Positions 22,065 to 33,820 of a stretch of 43,403 nucleotides of DNA are shown one piece after another. Each line of letters opens with the position of its first letter. The first letter of the stretch is position 1. The position numbers and the translations under genes were made by a program. This stretch comes from Neoconidiobolus thromboides FSU 785. Lineage: Eukaryota; Entomophthoromycota; Entomophthoromycetes; Entomophthorales; Neoconidiobolaceae. The notes below the pieces were generated by a model, which saw nothing but the letters and a program-made list of their open reading frames with translations, searched no databases and was not told where the DNA came from. Where the stretch lies: the NCBI GenBank assembly GCA_025603075.1, contig MU626424.1, positions 1-43,403 of the forward strand, written 5' to 3'.

Positions 22065-24040
22065 TTATTTAAAGATCTGTACTTCCAAGGTACTATCAGG
22101 AACACTAACTCCATAAAATAAAGAATTCAATTGTTTCTCCTTATCCTTAAAATCAAAATTAAAACTTCGAACTAAGTGGGCTGAAACTAGATATAAATCC
22201 ATCCAAGCAAGTCTATTGTAATTTAACTTAATACTAATTTTACATAAATAATAAACAAATTACGTTCTCCCGATACAAGCCCTAGGGCCAATTAGGAAGG
22301 GCATGAAGTGGTTATTCATTTTAAACTGATCATCTTGGATCCAGCGCTCTGGATTGAACGCTTCAGGATCTTTCCAATATTTTGGAGAATTGTGTAAGGC
22401 CATAATATTCACTCCAACAATGGTCTATTTTGTAGAAAAAAAAATGAATTGGATTATTCAGATTTGTAACATAATAAATTTACTTTTTCAGGTATAAAAT
22501 ATCCATCAATAACCCTGCCACCTCTAGGAGTTACCCTTACCACATTGCCTGAAACTACAGGTAATAACCTTAGGCTCTCATGCAATACAGCAGCTAAATA
22601 AGGGCACTCAGATTTACATTTGGCATAGGTAATATTTTCTTTGGTTGGGAATGTTTTAATCAATTCTTGCTTTAATTTTTTATAAATTTGAGGATGTTGA
22701 AGTAATGAATAGAAAGTCCTATTAACTAGTTATATTATATAGTCTATATGATTATAATCTAATTTACCAAGTTAATGAGTTGGCTGTTGTGTGTGTTCCT
22801 GCAATCCTTTATTATATATTAAAGTTAGCTTATCGTAGTTTCAAAATCATTAAATAATTACAGTTGTAGAATGGATTCTTCTATAATTTGTTTATCCATA
22901 AGCATTTCATTCGTTTCTGGATTGATGGGATCGTTGAGAGTATTTAAAATAGTTGTGGTTGCAGCTGAGTCTGAGTTTTTAATGGCTTCATTAGCAAACT
23001 AAATTGTCTATTAATACTGTAAATCTAGTGTGCTGTTGCTAAAATTACTTGATATAAATTTCTGATACTATCAAATTTGATTTTTTTCAGAAAAGGAAAC
23101 ATTGTTAACTATAACTGATATTACAACAACTTAGTATATTGTGATATAATATTTACCACAACAGTTAAACTGAATACATCTTTGATCCAATTCAAAACTA
23201 AATGACCTTCTTTTTTGATCATGTTAAAACTGTTTCCAAACGTGATAGTATAAATTACGTCCTAAGAAAATAAACAAATGATATAATAAAATAACGACTT
23301 GACTTACAAACGAAAAGCAATTAAAATAGTTAATCAAATCAAAAACATAGCCTTGCTTATAAAAAGTGGTCATCTTATTCACAAGATCATTAGCTTTTGA
23401 GTTGATGATAGGCTCAAAGGACTCAATGATTTTATCCGAAAAAAATCGTGATAGCATTTTTCTCTATGGAAGTCAATATCAGTTACTATGATAAAATATA
23501 ATAATTTACACTTACCCTTTTTTTATGAAATTCTTTGTTCCTAAACTCAATAAAGTTTAATATCATTCACTTATTCATAATGGTAGTCTGTTACCTAGTA
23601 CTAAAAATAGTTTCTCCAACCACCTGGAATGCTGAATAAAACTTAGTTTTTGGAAAATCATAAGTAGAGTAGATTTGTTTTGATGCAGCTTCTGAGTCAA
23701 AAGATACCATACTCCAACCTTTTGATGTAAAGTTGTAATTTCGATTTTTACTAAATAAATGATAACTATTTTACCTACTCGCACCACGCTACCATATTGC
23801 TTATGTAAGTTGTAAATTAATATATGTCCTTTACCAAGGATGATATGATAATATATGATAATAGGGAACAATTGGTATAATAGTGGACCGGGAAGTTTAC
23901 GCAATGGAGTAATAAATAGAGAATGGATGACCTAATAGGAATTAGTTTTTATCCATTTTTTGAGTTTTGAAAGTGTTTACGTTATATCCCCAATATAGTA
24001 ATGATGTAATCGACAGTGCTAGGAGGATATGAGTTAGCAT
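22065..24040 (-). CDS. Cytochrome P450 monooxygenase, intact, 11 exons
   Basis: Haem-thiolate monooxygenase, 448 residues, ER-anchored. Exons: 24040-23981, 23931-23775, 23718-23595, 23540-23516, 23463-23308, 23261-23157, 22998-22862, 22806-22768, 22718-22484, 22424-22264, 22212-22065; all junctions GT-AG with kept phase. Residues 1-20 (MLTHILLALSITSLLYWGYN) begin a membrane anchor, followed by LRKLPGP (hinge), YGSVVRVGWSMVSFDSEAAS, STYDFPKTKFYSAF, the I-helix LIAGTHTTANSL, the K-helix HESLR (ExxR), FNPERW and the haem loop FMPFLIGPRACIG with Cys396 in the FxxGxRxCxG pattern. All catalytic landmarks are present, so it is not a pseudogene although it looks like scattered fragments in any one frame. 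The style resembles fungal CYP of the CYP5-/CYP3-like clans; subfamily and substrate cannot be given. Head-to-head with receptor 2. Confidence 0.93.
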
Positions 24041-24760
24041 TGGGATTAGCTTTGCTTTAGCCAATTCTAAAGTTCAAACGAAGTATTTATATAATAATTT
24101 GCAAATCATTTTATTCAGGAATAACAGGATGCTATTCTTTAGTTTTATGCTTTACGCTTTAAATTTTTTAGTAAATTAAATTATCGCGTTTATTTTCAAA
24201 ATTGGCTCAGAATTTAACATTGAGGGAAGAAAATACTTGGAACTTGTACAAATATAAAATAAAATTAATAATTTGTTTTTGGAGATGGTAAAACTGATAG
24301 CTATCAAAACTCAAAAATGCTTTTATTTATTAAAAATTAACCAAACATCTCTTTTTAACTTTGTCCACTTCTTAAATTTAAAATTGGGAGTTGTTGGTTA
24401 TGATCTTAAACAAAAAAGTATATCTGTATATATTATAGCTTACACCTATAAATTTACGATTCAAGATGATGAGAAATAGTAAATTATACACCAATAGTGC
24501 TATTAAAAATATATATATCCTCCAAAAATATATAATAGGAACTGGTATCCTATCAAATGCAGCCTTTTAAGCTACTTATCCTTGAATAAAAATAAATATC
24601 AAATGATAGCTTGTAATAAGTGAATTTCAAACAACAAATTTGATTGGTCAACTTTGATTTTGTAGTTTATTTTGGATAGTCAAAAATAGCAGTACTTTGA
24701 AAAATATAAGTAAATTATTATTTTAATACATTCATCTTTCGTTGTTGCTCTTATTTATTG
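24041..24760. promoter_or_regulatory. Divergent intergenic region, P450 (-) and receptor 2 (+)
   Basis: 720 bases between two divergent start codons, so both promoters lie here. An open frame at 24273-24479 has no family features and begins with TTG, so it is not called. No specific regulatory motif was recognised. Confidence 0.4.
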
Positions 24761-26000
24761 ATGGACCTGATTTATACTTATGACGATAATGGTCAAATTT
24801 ATCCAACCTTTGCTTTTAACCTTGTCCTTAATACCAGCTCAATTGTTGGAGGTTTAATAGTAGTAATCACATCAATTGTAATGATGCTCAAAAAGGAAAG
24901 GTTGCTAGATAGAGTATCTATCCGTTTATCTACAATGATTTCATTAAATGATATTATACGCTCAGGGGTTATTATATTTTACAATAAATATGAAGAATCA
25001 GGTGCAATCTGTGAAGCAACAGCTATATCATTGACTTTTCTTACGTTAGTTTATATATTCTTATATATTTTTATGGCGTTTAATTCGCAGTTAATAATAA
25101 TTCATGATAAAGAGCTAAGTCCCAAAAGAGAATATTTTTATTGGGGTATAACAATTGCATTTTCATTTATATTAGCTATTTTACCTTACGGTGAGTTATT
25201 ATTTATAATACAGCGTAAAAAAAATTTAATTATTTGATAGTATATGGAATAATAGAGTATGATACTACTCTTAAGTCCTGTTTTTTTAAAGATTTTAAAG
25301 AGAAAAATTTTATTTGGTTAGTAACATCTTACCTATTCTGGGTTATCTTTGGGTGTTTTTATTGTATGATAATAGCAATATTAACTATCTTTGATATTGA
25401 GAAAAAAACAAAAAGCATTATGAATAAAATTTATAAAGAATCAAATCATACCGACTTGGTTTCTTCAATGCAGATAGATAAAGAACTTTATAAAATATTA
25501 CGGAAACTCAATAACAGAATGTAAGACATTTCATCTTCATATAATTTTATCTAACTCAATAATAGTTCTTTGTATTGCTTTATACCTACCATTACACATT
25601 TGGGGTTTGCAGCTAATTTAATATATTTATATTCTGTTAAAGAATATAGCACGGTTTTATTGTGGTGGTCAATTGTGGGAACTGGTAAAATACATATTGT
25701 TTTATATACCTGATTTTAATCTTTTTAGGTTTATCAGGTTTATTGAATTTAGTAGCTTTCTGCCTTGATCCTTCATTACATGCATCATTAATTAAAATAA
25801 GGGGAGATTATAATCATACTTTAAAAACTAGAAGTTTAATCCAAGGTGTTACGCTAGTTAGTAAAGACCCAGAACTTTCTCCAAAATGTACATTCCGTAA
25901 TTTAAACGACTCAATCAGACATCAACCAAGTTCCAGATCCGATCTCGAGTCTTACTACTTTTCCTCTAATCTTGTTAGTGACTTTATCAAATCTATTTAA
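24761..26000 (+). CDS. Seven-transmembrane G-protein-coupled receptor-like protein 2
   Basis: Paralogue of the receptor at 7477. Exons 24761-25190, 25241-25520, 25566-25684 and 25729-26000 give 366 residues. Shared landmarks with receptor 1: LLDRVSIRL after TM1, Cys84 (GAICEAT) and Cys157 (LKSCFF) for the TM3-loop 2 disulfide, FGCFYCMIIAILTIF in TM5, ISLYCFIP in TM6, LLWWSIVGTG then SGLLNLVAFCLDPSLHASL in TM7. Introns after the NNRM/RRRM stretch and after the VGT stretch sit at the same codons and phases in both genes; the extra intron in TM4/loop 2 is unique to this one. The start at 24761 avoids a TTG three bases before. The cytoplasmic tail is only about 75 residues against about 160 in receptor 1. 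Ligand and G-protein partner unknown. Confidence 0.85.
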
Positions 26001-26454
26001 TAATTAATATAGTTTAAGTAAGCGACCAGATGGTTTTAATTTTTGATTTGTAAGATTTTCTTATTCTTAAAACCCTATAAATGATGTACATGTAAAAATA
26101 AATTTTAATCATTTTTTTATGGTTTATATGAAAAATGCTAGGCTCTTATCCATAATTTTATCGCTTGAACACTTTTATTTTAAACCTTGATTATTTACCT
26201 TATAACCCAAATCAACAAAATATATATTTTATCATAATAGTATTATATACATTGATGTCATACATAAAAACTAGAATTTAATTTAAAATTATGTTGGTAA
26301 TAAATGAATTGCAAAATTTTAAAAGTATAAATGTGATAACAACTAAACTGATTGGTCACTAATAATAAAAACTCGAACGCCACCTAAAGAAAGATAAAAT
26401 GAACTGGCTAAAAACTTTTAAGTTTAGAGCAATAATTGCTAATTACAAAAAAAT
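26001..26454. other. Spacer, nothing recognised
   Basis: AT-rich DNA between receptor 2 and VPS26, two genes on the same strand. No motif recognised. Confidence 0.35.
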
Positions 26455-27825
26455 ATGTCAGTGGTCGTAAGTTACAATAATAAATTATACTAAGGATAGC
26501 AATCACATTCAATCTAGAGTTTATTAGGCTTTGGTCCAGGGGCAGATATTGATATTAAATTTAAAGGAGAAACTAATAGACAGAAGGTAGATGTCAAAGT
26601 AGATAAGGATAAAAGAGAAACTCTTCCTCTATATTTTGATGGGGAAAGTGTTGCTGGGAAGGTAAAACAAGTTTAGGATAGTGATTTTTGGCATTTATAT
26701 TTCAAGATTACCATTAAATTGAATGGCGGAAAAAGACTTCAACATAACGGGATTAAAGTGGAACTCGTTGGGTTAATAGGTAAATAGCCATATTTTTCAT
26801 CTAATTTTTACTGAAAATGTAGAAATGTTTTACGACCGTGGAAATCATTATGAATTTACTTCATTAGTTCAAGAACTTTGTGCACCTGGGGAATTGAAAG
26901 ATACCACTTCTTTTGACTTTGAATTTAAAAATGTTGAAAAACCATATGAGTCATACCATGGGATCAATGTCAAGTTGAGGTACCTTAAACTAAAGTTTAT
27001 TTTCTATTATATTTATAAAATTAGATATTTTGTCCGTGCTGTAGCTTCTAAAAGATTATCAAATTTAGTCAAAGAAAGAGACATATGGGTACATTCTTAT
27101 AATTTACCAGCTGAACTTAACAATACCATAAAAATGGAGGTTGGTATAGAAGATTGTCTTCATATAGAATTTGAATATTCTAAGTCCATGTAATTAAATT
27201 ATCTTAAAAAAATTAATTTTAAAAAAAATTACTAGGTATCATTTAAAAGATGTTATTGTTGGAAAGATATACTTTTTATTGGTTAGAATTAAAATCAAGC
27301 ATATGGAATTATCTATTATTAGGAGAGAAACAACTGGAGCACGTAAATAAATTTATCTATTTAGACCACAATAAATTAATTTGTTTAGCACCAAACCAAT
27401 ATAATGAAAGTGAAACTATAACCAAATTTGAGATAATGGATGGAGCCCCTGTTAGAGGTAAATATTAAATTAGAAACTATTATTTATATCTCCTAAAATA
27501 ACATTTTAGGTGAAACTATTCCAATTCGTTTATTTATGGGTGGCTTTGAACTTACTCCAACCTACCACGATATCAATAAGAAGTTTTCAACCCGCTATTA
27601 TTTAAATTTAGTATTGATTGACGAAGAAAACAGACGTTATTTTAAACAGCAAGAGATTACTGTATATCGTAAAAGAGGTAATGCATCAATACATATTTTA
27701 TTAGCTTATTAACTCTATTTTTAGAACAAAATACAGAAATTGAACCTCAAGTTCAACAAACTATCGAAAATGGCTCTACAAATCATCAAGAAACTGCTGA
27801 AACGGATTCGGATGATGATTTATAA
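26455..27825 (+). CDS. VPS26: Retromer subunit Vps26
   Basis: Vps26 is the arrestin-like subunit of the endosomal cargo-recognition trimer Vps26-Vps29-Vps35, which recycles receptors from endosomes to the Golgi. Nine exons: 26455-26466, 26518-26661, 26707-26779, 26823-26979, 27025-27189, 27236-27342, 27389-27457, 27510-27677, 27725-27825; 331 residues, about the human length of 327. Landmarks in order: GFGPGADIDI, YFDGESVAGK, FYDRGNHYEFTSLVQEL, FEFKNVEKPYESYHG, VGIEDCLHIEFEYSKSMYHL, GKIYFLLVRIKIKHMELS, EIMDGAPVRGETIPIRLF, ELTPTYHDINKKFSTRYYLN and LIDEENRRYFKQQEI. The first exon codes only MSVV and the second begins with a weakly conserved SLLGFG, so the N-terminus is the least certain part. 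The end is acidic (DSDDDL). Confidence 0.95.
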
Positions 27826-28713
27826 ACAAGTTAAAGGACAATATGCAATCTTATTACTCTAGTCAGATCTATTTTATAAACTTAATGGCTATTTTGGCTA
27901 TTCATTTGATAATGATATAAAAATTAGTTTAAATTTTTATCTATAATTTTTTGAAGTTAATTGTCAAATTGTTATTTATATTATAAATCATGATATTATT
28001 AGGAGAAAAAACCACTTTGCTAATTTAGATTCGATATCATTCATCAATCGTTTTTAGATTTTTTTACAAACATCAATTCGAATAAATGATTTTAAAATTA
28101 ATATAGTAAAATAATAACTCCACAAGCTAAAGAATGGGAATGCATCCTTTTCTATTTAGATCAATCATTTTTCATTTTTACTGATTAACTTATTTTGACT
28201 TATTTACTATCTTTTAATTGTTTTTATTTTCATTGTTTATGAATACAATATTATTATCAGTCACTTGAATAAAATTCACTTGTTCTAGATATTACCATGA
28301 AAATATACTATTTTTATGGCAATATATAAGTTTTAGCTATACTTATCAAATTCATTTGTTAAGTTTAAATAACTAAAGGATAGATAGTGATTAATGAGAT
28401 TAGCAACGCTTAGGAATTCGACAAATACGATGAGCAATCTAACAAAAGATGAGTAGTATTAACAAAAGCTATTAGTTGAAATGATAGTTATACTAATTTA
28501 TACTAGCAAATATTTGATTAATATCAAAATAAGTCAATAAATATCTTTTTAGAACCAATAAAGAGTAAAAATAGCTTTGTATATATGAAATATGAATAAA
28601 CTTTATTAAGTACTATTACAATTAAAATATCAACTCAAAAAGATAAAGGTTATATAACAGATTATTTCTAAAGGAATAGCGTAGATGTAAATTAATGGAT
28701 AAACTTTATACTT
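27826..28713. other. Convergent 3' spacer
   Basis: AT-rich DNA between the VPS26 stop (+) and the chitin synthase stop (-). A short TGGGAATGCATCC stretch near 28136 looks like a MITE end but has no partner. Nothing else recognised. Confidence 0.35.
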
Positions 28714-31700
28714 TTATGACAAATTCAAAGTCTCATCTTGTTGGTGAATTGAAGCTAAAGCCTGAGGATCATGTAAAATAGAGTGAAGAGCATTTGGAGC
28801 CAAATAACCTAAATCGTCTAATAGAGGATTGGCTTTGGCTGGGTAAAGAGTGTTATTGTCTCTCAAATGACATAAAGTTTTAATTAATAACTTTCTCTTA
28901 TCCCTTTCAAAATCGACCCATCGTTTCATAATGATATGGCTGGAATCAAATTCTCCTTCCTTTTTACCATGATCTTCACTTTCACTACTCTCACCTTGCA
29001 CCATTCTGGTTTGACCCCATGAAAAGTCATCAAAGTGCCAGTAAGCATATACAGGTAACACAAAATTCCATATTGGTAAACTAAGCAAATAAACCAACAT
29101 CCATCCTACATACACCATTTTACGGGTAGTAAAAGTAATAAGTACCGCAGGTAAACCAAGGATTGCAGCTAATAAAAGTAAAGGTATGATAGGAACCGGT
29201 TTGACAAAAAAAGAAATAACAATAAGATAAAGAGTAAAAGTGATAGCCGCAGGTAATACAACAGTACCCACTAATTCCATAAAAATAACAAATTGCATAC
29301 TAAAACAAAAGGTACCACACAAGTCTCTTATCAATACTAATTCTAATAAATTGTGTACAGTAGAATTAATCCATCGTCGACGTTGAGATAACAATACTTG
29401 AAACTCGTCAGGTACAATGGTTTTACATATGGCTTGAGGTACAAACAACATTTTACGCTTTGGAAAGGTACGCAGCATTAAAGTGGTCAAGTAACGATCT
29501 TCACCAAGTAACAATAAATTTTTCTTATGAAGAGTATCAACCACATTCTCAGAATAATTTTCAACAATGTCTGGGTTAGCTAAAATAGGTACCCAATAAC
29601 CATGGCGTCCTTTAGGTGCTTTGATACGATACATACAAAAGCAGCCTGGTAAACAAGTAACACCACCAAAGATAGACTCAAAAGCTTTTGATAAATGGTG
29701 AGAGATATAATATTCAAAAACTTGAATCATTGTCACCCAACTTTGAGTTTTATTCGCTATCTTTGTTTCACCACATAAACCCATCACAGTCACATCCTTT
29801 ACCATAACAGCAACCATCTTAGTTAGTGAATCAGGATATACTTTGGTGTCTGCATCGACCATTAACACTATCTCATAAGAATCTGGTGGAATACCAGTGA
29901 TACCCCACATTCCGTTAAACATTTCATAATCTAACTCACTTAATCTTTCATCAAACATGATTCTTTGTAAAAAGGCCATTAAAATAATCTGGCCATCTCT
30001 TTTACCACGGTTACCTGGTTTACTTTGCCCTCTTTCTTCTTCCGTACCCACCTTAACTATTAATATCATTGGTACTTTTACTTGCAATTCTTTGATGACA
30101 GTGGTATCATCGTAGTTGTAATACCCTGAGTATACTTTAGCCATATTATGTCTCTTTTTACCATCTGCTAAAGCAACATAAGAATGAGCTTTGACTTTTT
30201 CAGGGGGGATTAAAAAATCTTTCATCATTGATAAGCAAATGTCTGGAGTAGATTGTTCATTCCCAGCACCAGTAATAATACCATCGCATACAACATATAA
30301 TAGTTTGTGAGAAGAAGGATAGTCTGTTAATGCTAAAGAGTCAAAAGTAGTCCTTAATCCTTTTACACCTTCAGAATAACAGGTAACTAATAGTAAAGTA
30401 TGTGCTAATGCGAAATTATAAGGTTGGAAGTTTAAAGGAGGAGGAAGGGGAGTACGATGTCTACTTTTTATGATATCCACTAAGGGACTGTTTAGATTTT
30501 CACTCAAATCTTCTAATGATTCGGTATTGGAAGTGGAATAATAATTAGATACCTTTGTACTGTTATTGTTGTTACTATTTACCATTGAAGATGAAGAGAT
30601 AGATAATCTTGAATTTGAAGCTTGATTGCTATTCAAAAATAGCTTACTTTTACTGCTTCTTATTCCTGGTGCTTCACCAGGCAAAGGAATAGAGAATCTA
30701 GATGTTTGAGGCAGAAAGGAGGATCTTTTTAGGCTATTGGTATCCGGTGGATGATTTAATGAATTGTTGATATTAGTGGTTGAAAATCTCGCTCTATCTA
30801 TAATAACCGGATTCATTAAATCATGGTAATTGTTACACCAATTTTCGATTAGTTCTAACCTTTTGTGTCTCTCTTCTTTCGTTTCTTCATGAATCAAACC
30901 TAATTTACGTGATAATACCCAACCAAAAAATAAGGCCATAAAAAATTTACATAAGACAACACCAATAATAACTATTAATGACATGTATAATATAATGTTT
31001 GAAGAAATACATCCAATAGATTGAGTATCTAAAACACCGATTTTTAATATCTGTTCCATACACAAACCTAACTCTAAATTTTGATTTGCTAACAAATAAC
31101 TAACATCTTTGTTACGTATTTCCTTAGCATTGTTCAATATCATCTCAAACTCACTATTCAATTGTATATCACTCAATAGATAATCTAACCTATTCATATC
31201 TAAAATACTCCCATTAAAGATCAAATATCTTTGACTACTTTTTTTAATATCATCCCAAGTAAAGTATAATTGGCCCATAAATTTCAAAGACTTCAATGCT
31301 TTATTAACATCCACGTTCAAATGACACCCCACTCTTTCAGCATTTGTATCCTTACTTATACTGTTGTTCACTACAGCACAAGGGAAATAAGTTACAGGAT
31401 ATTCATTAGGTTGGGAAGGATTCTTTAAAGAGATAAATGATTTACAGTGCCTATTTGTCGTTTGAAAATAGAAAGATAAATCTTTTCCATAGTAATCCCC
31501 CAAATTACTACCCTCCGGAAACATTTCATTGGCACTATGAATGTATTTAGATAAGTTGTACACATTCCCATTAACAACAACCTGTGATCCACCTAAGCCA
31601 TCTTTGGCTGGTATTCTTAATAGCTCATTACTACTACACAATACAGACTGCAGTCCAAAAGTCAAAAACCCAACACCTAAACATAACAAAACAATGATGG

Positions 31701-32300
31701 TCACCAACCCCATCTTTTCTCTCCAAGCTTGCTGCATCATTGGATCTTTTTTACCAAACATGGCTAGCAAAAAGTTAGGAGCATAAAAAGTAACAGCATA
31801 ACAAAATATATTCCAAAGAGATGGAAAGTTAGATTTAATAGAATTCATATAATTATTTGCATAGTAACTATTAGTTAAGGTAATGTCTTCTTTAGAACTA
31901 GATTTAATTGGGTTTAAATGAGCATGTGCGTTATAGCGTCGACTTGCCCCACGCATAAAATCTTTTTTAAGACTATGCTTACGCTTATCAATAGTTTTCA
32001 TTCTCTCTATTAAGTTTAAGCTTTTTTTATTGTTTTTCAAAGCATCATTGTGGCTCAAGGTCTTAATCAAACTAACCTGATGTTGCTCACCACCTTTACG
32101 ACTCACTTTACGCTGTATCTCTTCCGATATTATCCTCTTTATTGCTAAAGGACTTTCTTTGATAGTGACATTATCAGGAATCTTCAATTGATCTAGATAT
32201 AATGATTAATATATGAACTAACATGTTATAACATTACGTTGTGCTTACCTTCAATCAATTTTTCATTCGGATTATTACTATCCTTTTCTTTATCCATCAT
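28714..32300 (-). CDS. Chitin synthase, division 2 (Chs3/class IV-like)
   Basis: Processive GT2 enzyme that polymerises UDP-GlcNAc into chitin and extrudes it through the plasma membrane. Exon 1 32300-32249 (MMDKEKDSNNPNEKLIE) and exon 2 32192-28714 give 1176 residues, the size of yeast Chs3 (1165). Residues 1-130 are a basic cytosolic region; two membrane segments around 145-200 and another near 420-445 flank a luminal domain. The GT2 core holds VCDGIITGAG, LMVDADTKVYPDSL (DxD near 795), GVTCLPGCFCMYR, LLGEDRYLTTLM (GEDR near 915) and QRRRWINST near 955, then a membrane cluster and FSWGQTRMVQ, the Chs3-type WGxTR. There is no myosin motor, which excludes classes V and VII. All catalytic motifs are intact. 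A serine/asparagine-rich linker (about 500-570) precedes the core. A second in-frame ATG follows the first immediately. Confidence 0.95.
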
Positions 32301-33820
32301 GTATAAAAATAAAAAAAACAAATTCAAATAATATTAAATTAATAGTTATTAATATCAGTTTTATTGTTTGAATAAATTAATTTTATCAACATTGATTAGT
32401 AACGGTTAATATATCTTTTTCAATTTTATCATTTGTTATTATCTATTTTAGGCTTTTTTAAACGTTGTCTTTTTGGAGTTAAGAAAAAGCCTATACAATT
32501 TTTAATTTATTTTGGTTATCAATTTCTGTTTATTAAATTGTTATTGTCACTGAAGTAATAATGTTAACTTATCATTTTTAATATCAATATATTTATTCAT
32601 CATAACTATGATATCTACGATATTATTACTAATATTATAAATGAAACACCTAATTCTAACTTTATTATTTTTATTATATTTTAATAAAAAAAGTTCCCCA
32701 TTAAACTCACACTTTATTTTTATTTTTTCTTGGTAAATTATAAAAATTGGCCCTATCAACCCCAAAGTTTAAAATACTTTATTTCAAATAAAAAGGGCAT
32801 AATAATATTAGAAAATTAGTATTATTAGTTAAAATAGTTTTTACTCAATTTTATTTTTAGAAATCATGAATTATTTTAAGATATTAAATTTTAATATTAA
32901 TTACTTTAGCTTTATATTGTACTATAAATAGTTGTTTATAATTGATAAGTTGAGCTAGAAATGACACCTTAATTATATATTAGATAGACTGTATAATGAA
33001 ATAAAAATAAAATTTTAAAAGTAAATAGTTATTTAATATAAGTTTTTTATACATCACCTTCTAAAACAATTTCTCTTATACCAAACTATATATTTAAATT
33101 TACTATTTAATAAAAACCGATATCTTGAATTAAATAGATTTTTAAAAGCTTTCTATAATGTTCTTATTCAAACCTTGCATTTTTAAATAATATAATGAAT
33201 CCTTTATTATAGTAGTTATAAATTATCTTTTATAATGTCATAGCATTTACTTTAATTACACTTTAAATTATTCGAAAACTAAGCATTAAAAAGAATCGAT
33301 TTTTTTAAATCTTCCTCTATAGAATTTTTGAGTGATTGATTTCAAGAAATTTTGAAGTTTTACTACACTATGTGAGCTTAAGTTCAATTTTTATATTAAT
33401 GTTATTCAATAATTTTTTCAAATCGAATATTACATTATGAAATTCTATAGTCTTATGAATAGCAGTACTAATTAATATGAGTTTTAATTATTAAACGAGG
33501 TTAACTTGGAATCTTCTAGATATACTAAATAGGCTAACAGCTTCACTTTCACTTTTGTCTTATTGGATCCCATTCTTTGGCTCAGCAAACTTTTGCAAAA
33601 AAGCATTACGAAATCACAGAACCATCTGATAAAAAAATCAAAAAATTCGCAATCTATTTTTTATATAGCTTTTAATAGCAGATCGGGTTTATAATATAGT
33701 TAATTAGTGGTAGTATCTTGAAAAGTAGATCTAAGGAAATTAAATTATTTTGGTAACATTTGATATATTAGTATTATAATAGTTTTTTAATCCATTTAAG
33801 TTAAATAAAACCAAGTTTTG
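32301..33820. other. 1.5-kb divergent AT-rich spacer, chitin synthase (-) and Lon (+)
   Basis: Contains both promoters. A weak minus-strand frame at 32547-32765 has no protein features and is not called. No repeats or RNA genes seen. Confidence 0.4.

Noticed and set aside
23700-23780. Frameshift in the P450 after the VRVG hinge (pseudogene)
   Set aside because: A 56-base GT-AG intron with the acceptor at 23719 rejoins the conserved frame without any frameshift.
24273-24479. 68-residue ORF between P450 and receptor 2
   Set aside because: Starts with TTG, no signal peptide or family features, and lies where two promoters must be.
28131-28147. MITE-like TGGGAATGCATCC end
   Set aside because: No matching inverted end within 150 bases and no family core.
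32547-32765. 72-residue minus-strand ORF upstream of chitin synthase
   Set aside because: Composition is that of translated AT-rich DNA (I, N, K, Y); no conserved feature.
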